DNA of 9,651 nucleotides from an uncultured Bifidobacterium sp. (GTDB taxonomy: Bacteria; Actinomycetota; Actinomycetes; Actinomycetales; Bifidobacteriaceae), in assembly GCA_937874315.1 (NCBI GenBank), contig CALNAE010000229.1, positions 1-9,651 of the forward strand, read 5' to 3'. The notes beneath the pieces were generated by a model. The model was not told where the DNA came from and did no database searches. It was given only the letters and a program-made list of their open reading frames with translations. Positions 6,274 through 9,651 of the stretch are shown piece after piece; within the stretch, counting starts at the first letter, position 1, and each line of letters begins with the position of its first letter. Made by a program: the position numbers and the translations under genes.

Positions 6274-7773
6274 ATGGCTGAGAAATTGATGAAATACGCC
6301 GATGCCGTCAGAGAGTTCGACCCGGTCTTCGGTTTGGAAACCCACGTGGAACTGAGCACCAACACCAAGCTCTTCTGCCCGGCTCATATCGAGTTCGGCG
6401 GGGAGCCGAATACGCGGCTGACCCCGGTGAGCCTTGGCCTGCCGGGCTCGCTGCCGGTGGTCAACAAGACCGCGATCGACTACGCGATCAAATTAGGTCT
6501 CGCTCTGCATTGCGATATCGCCGAATGGAGCCAGTTCGCCCGCAAGAACTACTTCTACCCCGATATGCCACGCGACTATCAGATCTCGCAATTCGACAAG
6601 CCGCTGAATGGCGAGGGGTATCTCGATGTGGAACTGTCGGACGGCAGCATCTTCCGGGTGCCGATCGAGCGTGCCCATGTCGAGGACGACGCCGGCAAGA
6701 ACACCCATATTGGTGGCGCCGATGGTCGTATCGAGGGCGCGGACCACTCACTGGTTGACTACAATCGCGCGGGCGTGCCGCTGATCGAGATCGTCACCAA
6801 GCCCGTAGAGGGTGCGGGGGACCGGGTGCCTGAGATCGCCGGCGCTTACGTGCGTGCGATTCGCGACATCGTCCGGGCACTCAACATCTCCCACGCCCGC
6901 ATGGAGCAGGGTAATATGCGAGCCGATGTGAACATCTCACTGCGTCGCCATCCGGGGGATCCGTTGGGAACGCGTTCGGAGACGAAGAACGTGAACTCCT
7001 TCCGCGGCATCGAGAAGACCCTGCAATACGAGATTCGCCGTCAGGCGGCCATTCTCGATGAGGGCGGCGATATCCTGCAGGAAACGCGCCATTGGGATGA
7101 GGCCTCGCAGACCACGAAGGGCGGACGCGTCAAGTCCGACGCCGACGATTATCGGTATTTCCCCGATCCTGATCTGGTCATGGTGCATGTCACCAAGGAG
7201 CGGATCGAGGAGATGGCCAAGCAGATGCCCGAGATGCCGCGCGAGCGGCGCAATCGGCTGCAGCGGGAGTGGGGCTTCAGCGATCTGGAGATGCGCGACG
7301 TGTTGAACGCCGATGCGTTGGATCTGGTTGAGGCTACCGTCAACGCCGGGTCGAGCGCCGTTTCCGCCAAGAAATGGTGGCTCGGTGAGCTGTCGCGTGA
7401 ATCGAACGAGCGCGGAATCTCGTTGGAGGAGATGCCAATCACTCCACAGGATGTCGCGGCAATCGAGAAGATGGTCGTTGACGGCAGACTTAACGACAAG
7501 CTCGCCAAGCAGACCATCACCGGCGTTCTTGCCGGAGAGGGCTCGCCCGCGCAGGTCGTCAAAGCCCATGGATACCAGGTCGTTTCCGATGACGGCGCGT
7601 TGCAGAAAGCCGTGGATGACGCCATGGCCGCCGACCCGGATGTCGTGGAGAAGCTCAAGAGCGGCAATATGAAGCCGATGGGCGCGATTATCGGTGCGGT
7701 GATGCGTGCGACCAGAGGCCAGGCGGACGCGAAGGCGGTCACCAAACTCGTGCTGGAACGCATTCGCTCCTAA
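6274..7773 (+). CDS. gatB: Asp/Glu-tRNA amidotransferase subunit B
   Basis: This 499-residue subunit binds the misacylated tRNA, activates the side-chain carboxylate with ATP and adds the ammonia delivered from GatA. Conserved blocks are G-L-E-T-H-V-E-L (20-27, kinase site), A-R-K-N-Y-F-Y-P-D-M-P (89-99), D-Y-N-R-A-G-V-P-L-I-E-I (162-173), E-Q-G-N-M-R-A-D-V-N (211-220) and S-E-T-K-N-V-N-S-F (235-243). The C-terminal part (roughly 345-499) is the helical and YqeY-like tRNA-binding tail. GGAAGGA (6258-6264) lies 9 bases before the ATG; an in-frame TTG at 6265 abuts that site and is not usable. The gene lies 22 bases after gatA and is the last gene of the operon; no T-rich terminator follows. 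Confidence 0.97.
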   Translation: MAEKLMKYADAVREFDPVFGLETHVELSTNTKLFCPAHIEFGGEPNTRLTPVSLGLPGSLPVVNKTAIDYAIKLGLALHCDIAEWSQFARKNYFYPDMPRDYQISQFDKPLNGEGYLDVELSDGSIFRVPIERAHVEDDAGKNTHIGGADGRIEGADHSLVDYNRAGVPLIEIVTKPVEGAGDRVPEIAGAYVRAIRDIVRALNISHARMEQGNMRADVNISLRRHPGDPLGTRSETKNVNSFRGIEKTLQYEIRRQAAILDEGGDILQETRHWDEASQTTKGGRVKSDADDYRYFPDPDLVMVHVTKERIEEMAKQMPEMPRERRNRLQREWGFSDLEMRDVLNADALDLVEATVNAGSSAVSAKKWWLGELSRESNERGISLEEMPITPQDVAAIEKMVVDGRLNDKLAKQTITGVLAGEGSPAQVVKAHGYQVVSDDGALQKAVDDAMAADPDVVEKLKSGNMKPMGAIIGAVMRATRGQADAKAVTKLVLERIRS

Positions 7774-7785
7774 GCCACGCATATG

Positions 7786-7857
7786 GCACGGCACGGCATG
7801 GGGCATATGCATGATTGCTATCAGCCCGTATCGTCGTGCCGTGTCGTCGTGCCGTGC
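7786..7857. repeat. Inverted repeat whose right arm is duplicated in tandem
   Basis: The left arm GCACGGCACG (7786-7795) is perfectly complementary to CGTGCCGTGC (7848-7857). The right side holds two exact back-to-back copies of TCGTCGTGCCGTG (7831-7843 and 7844-7856), so the first copy offers a second partner (7835-7843, 9 bp plus a G-T pair). The two hairpins are mutually exclusive. The loop also contains GCATATGC (7803-7810). There is no T-run after it. Confidence 0.75.
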
Positions 7858-7950
7858 GACGCGTTGCTGTCCCGCGCGGCGGGAGCATGGCGGGTTTGCG
7901 GCGCTTTCGTATGGAATTCGGCGACCCGGCGTCATTTAAGGTGCTGCGAG

Positions 7951-7956
7951 TACCAT
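7951..7956 (+). promoter_or_regulatory. Possible -10 element for the acetyltransferase gene
   Basis: TACCAT fits the TAnnnT core and would give a leader of about 35 bases carrying the ribosome site GAGGGA (7983-7988). No -35 hexamer is recognisable at 16-18 bases, so this is weak. Confidence 0.28.
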
Positions 7957-7996
7957 GGAAAGAAGTGGCGAATAACCGATACGAGGGATGTAACGT

Positions 7997-9253
7997 ATGT
8001 CTGTAAAGTCTGAACCTCCGCTTGATACGGCAGTGTCTAGAGAGTTACCCGACCATATCACCATACCGCCCATCGACGGGGAGATGCTGAAACTCAGACC
8101 GGCGGTACTTGAGGATCTGCAGAAGCTCGATGAAATCGATGCGTTCCATGGCGCTTCGAAAATCACAGGCAAGGATCCGCAATCCGAACGAGCCGCGGTT
8201 CAGGCCTGGGTCCGGCGGTCCGTCGCGTGGGCGCGGGGCATCGCCGCCGATCAGTCGGGCATCGGAGACCCGGAGTCGCGTCGAACCATAGCCTGGACGA
8301 TTGTCATTGACTCATCGCCCGAGTCTACGTCGCACGAGTCCGTTGACGAGGTGGAGCGCGCAGCACCGAGCGATGGGGTGATCGGCATGATTTTCCTTAT
8401 CGACATCGATGGCTGGGCGCGTTCGGCGCGGATACAGGTCGTGCTTGGCAAGGATTATCGAGGGCGTGGATATTCACGTGACGCGATGCCGCGCGTGATG
8501 ACCTACGGATTCGCCCCGATTCCGGCGGGTTTGGGGATGCATCGTATCTGGGTGGCCGTGCCCGAGAAGAACAATCGCTCGCTGTCCGTATACCAGTCGT
8601 TGGGCTTCGAACATACCGGAACTTCGCGCGATGCCTTGTGGGACGCCGAGAACGGCAAGTATCAGGATCTCAACGTGCTCGATACGCTGGTCGATGAATA
8701 TGACCCCATCCGTTCTCTCGATGCGTTCGGCATGCATGTCATCGAGCATAACCCGGGTGTGCAGGAGGCTTTGAGCGCCAGGGAGCATTCGTTGGCGCTC
8801 GAGCAGCATTTTGCTCGGCAGTCGGCCGATCCCGCACAGGACGGCCAGTCCCGTGCGACCGTAGGACAGACCACGGCCGCCGCGGCGTCGGCAGATTCAC
8901 GTACCGCCGCGGATCCGACTACCGAGGTGGAGCACGCCGGCAGCGATACCGCTGCCGATGTTGATGGCCTCACGAATCACGCCAACCGTGTCAACACCGA
9001 AACGGCGTCCGATGCGCAAGACCCCGATGATCCGCAATTTGTGGCCCTCGCCGAGGACGTGCGCAGGCAGATGAGCGGGCATGAGCCTGCCGTGTCCCCC
9101 GCCGTCACGTCGGTCGTGGCTGGTGGTTCCGAAGACGATGATGCGGCTTCCGAGAGCTGGCCATTTTCGTCGACGGGACGCAGAAGTTCAAAACAAGCAT
9201 GGTGGCGCAATTTCGGTCGCGGACATAAGAACGGCAAAGAGGGGCGGTCATGA
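7997..9253 (+). CDS. GNAT acetyltransferase (RimJ/RimL-like) with long low-complexity C-terminal tail
   Basis: This 418-residue protein has a GNAT N-acetyltransferase domain at about 28-230. The acetyl-CoA-binding motif A is V-V-L-G-K-D-Y-R-G-R-G-Y-S (148-160). It is followed by N-N-R-S-L-S-V-Y-Q-S-L-G-F-E (192-205), typical of the RimJ/RimL group, which acetylates protein N-termini or small amines using acetyl-CoA. A polar loop of about 20 residues (105-127) is inserted between two strands. The last 150 or so residues (about 265-418) are rich in Ala, Asp, Thr and Ser, probably disordered, and end in a basic-aromatic patch K-Q-A-W-W-R-N-F-G-R-G-H-K-N-G-K. The substrate cannot be told. The start has GAGGGA (7983-7988) 8 bases upstream. 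The stop overlaps the next start by ATGA, so the two genes are translationally coupled. Confidence 0.85.
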   Translation: MSVKSEPPLDTAVSRELPDHITIPPIDGEMLKLRPAVLEDLQKLDEIDAFHGASKITGKDPQSERAAVQAWVRRSVAWARGIAADQSGIGDPESRRTIAWTIVIDSSPESTSHESVDEVERAAPSDGVIGMIFLIDIDGWARSARIQVVLGKDYRGRGYSRDAMPRVMTYGFAPIPAGLGMHRIWVAVPEKNNRSLSVYQSLGFEHTGTSRDALWDAENGKYQDLNVLDTLVDEYDPIRSLDAFGMHVIEHNPGVQEALSAREHSLALEQHFARQSADPAQDGQSRATVGQTTAAAASADSRTAADPTTEVEHAGSDTAADVDGLTNHANRVNTETASDAQDPDDPQFVALAEDVRRQMSGHEPAVSPAVTSVVAGGSEDDDAASESWPFSSTGRRSSKQAWWRNFGRGHKNGKEGRS

Positions 9254-9564
9254 GCGCCGAGGATCTCGACAATTACGAAACCGATGCGGAACTGGCCTTA
9301 TACAAGGAATATCGTGATGTCATCAAGTTGTTCACGTATGTTGTGGAGACCGAGCGGCGCTTTTATCTGGCCAATAAGGTGGATTTCAACGTTCGTTCCG
9401 CGGGCCAGGACGTGTATTTCGATGTGCAATTGACCGATGCCTGGGTGTGGGACGTGTATCGTTCCTCACGATTCGTCAAAAACGTGCGTATCGTCACTTT
9501 TAAGGATGTCAATGTCGAAGAGGTGCAGAAATCGGATATCGATATCCCCGATTCATTGGGGTGA
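9250..9564 (+). CDS. DUF2469 family protein
   Basis: This 104-residue conserved actinobacterial protein of unknown function has the same hallmark stretches as the mycobacterial Rv2901c-type family, as I recall them: S-A-E-D-L-D-N-Y-E-T (2-11), Y-V-V-E-T-E-R-R-F-Y-L-A-N (30-42), D-A-W-V-W-D-V-Y-R (63-71) and V-R-I-V-T-F-K-D-V-N-V-E (79-90). It has no signal peptide or membrane segment and is probably cytosolic. Its start overlaps the acetyltransferase stop by 4 bases (ATGA 9250-9253), with AGAGGGG about 5 bases upstream. In mycobacteria the family sits near rnhB and lepB; here its partner is a GNAT enzyme. I know of no demonstrated biochemical function. Confidence 0.93.
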   Translation: MSAEDLDNYETDAELALYKEYRDVIKLFTYVVETERRFYLANKVDFNVRSAGQDVYFDVQLTDAWVWDVYRSSRFVKNVRIVTFKDVNVEEVQKSDIDIPDSLG

Positions 9565-9572
9565 TGTCCCGT

Positions 9573-9623
9573 CCGCATCCGTGCGGCAGGCGCGTGAATA
9601 TCTCGCCGTCTTCGGTTGACGGC
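9573..9623. other. Two short hairpins after the DUF2469 gene
   Basis: CCGCA-TCCG-TGCGG (9573-9586) starts 9 bases after the stop. GCCGTC-TTCGGTT-GACGGC (9605-9623) follows with a 6-bp stem and a TTCG-containing loop. Neither is followed by a T-run, so they are weak terminator candidates at best. Confidence 0.35.
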
Positions 9624-9642
9624 ATGGGACAGCTGGTACTAT
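9616..9642 (+). promoter_or_regulatory. Promoter-like element for a gene to the right of the window
   Basis: TTGACG (9616-9621) matches the -35 consensus at 5 of 6 positions, and TACTAT (9637-9642) is -10-like with an extended TGn just before it. The spacer is 15 bases, shorter than the usual 17. The gene served would begin outside the window. Confidence 0.45.
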
Positions 9643-9648
9643 GTCCCA
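9625..9648. promoter_or_regulatory. Inverted repeat overlapping the promoter-like element
   Basis: TGGGACA (9625-9631) and TGTCCCA (9642-9648) are perfect 7-bp arms 10 bases apart. The left arm lies in the promoter spacer and the right arm begins at the last base of the -10, as expected of a repressor site. It could also simply be an RNA hairpin. Confidence 0.45.
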
Positions 9649-9651
9649 AAG

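Larger units (their letters stand above)
7774..7996. other. Non-coding gap after gatB with hairpins and a tandem repeat
   Basis: No credible gene was seen in these 223 bases; short open frames lack ribosome sites. It holds a repeat block at 7786-7857 and a compact GC-rich hairpin TCCCGC-GCG-GCGGGA (7870-7884) not followed by a T-run, so a classical terminator is not supported. TACCAT (7951-7956) is a possible -10 for the acetyltransferase gene, but no -35 stands out. Confidence 0.6.

Noticed and set aside
7870..7884. GC-rich hairpin as an intrinsic terminator for the gat operon
   Set aside because: The stem is good, but the following bases are not T-rich, so only a weak or factor-dependent role is possible.
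6937..7935. Open frame of 332 codons on the minus strand opposite gatB
   Set aside because: gatB is certain here and the antisense translation has no family resemblance.
7783..8013. 76-codon open frame between gatB and the acetyltransferase gene
   Set aside because: No ribosome site, composition driven by the repeats, and it overlaps the next gene start.
1..9651. CRISPR array, insertion sequence, tRNA, rRNA or phage genes
   Set aside because: No regularly spaced repeats, transposase motifs, tRNA-like cloverleaf or phage proteins were recognised on either strand.

Overview
The window looks like chromosomal DNA of a high-GC Gram-positive bacterium, most likely a Bifidobacterium or close relative. 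The basis is high GC content, the close match of GatC/GatA/GatB to actinobacterial (bifidobacterial) forms as I recall them, the actinobacterial DUF2469 protein, and an orotate-phosphoribosyltransferase-like gene paired with a SpoU/TrmH methyltransferase. I could not run a database search, so the genus is an inference.

Layout. (1) 2-1391 is a divergent copper module. A minus-strand gene (2-871) encodes a membrane protein that resembles the membrane core of a CopA-type P1B ATPase without its cytoplasmic catalytic domains. A plus-strand CsoR repressor (1110-1391) faces away from it. A CsoR-like palindrome (1005-1021) lies between them. (2) 1439-4377 is a co-directional group: RmuC with an unusual His/Asp-rich tail, an orotate-phosphoribosyltransferase-like protein that has lost its substrate-binding motifs, and a SpoU/TrmH-type RNA 2'-O-methyltransferase. 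(3) 4418-7773 is the gatC-gatA-gatB operon for the tRNA-dependent amidotransferase. (4) 7774-7996 is a non-coding gap with a 13-bp tandem repeat and competing hairpin arms. (5) 7997-9564 holds a GNAT acetyltransferase with a long low-complexity tail, overlapping by 4 bp a DUF2469 gene. (6) 9565-9651 is a non-coding edge with hairpins and a promoter-like element overlapped by an inverted repeat, probably serving a gene to the right of the window.

How the parts work together. GatCAB converts misacylated Glu-tRNA(Gln) and/or Asp-tRNA(Asn) to the correct aminoacyl-tRNA, and the SpoU-type enzyme modifies RNA, so the centre of the window is translation-related housekeeping. The copper module is separate. 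Its most unusual part is a P-type-ATPase-derived membrane protein with no ATPase machinery, next to a complete CsoR sensor. The second unusual item is the degenerate phosphoribosyltransferase encoded directly upstream of the RNA methyltransferase. Neither is clearly a new system, but both are worth testing as repurposed, non-catalytic relatives of well-known enzymes.
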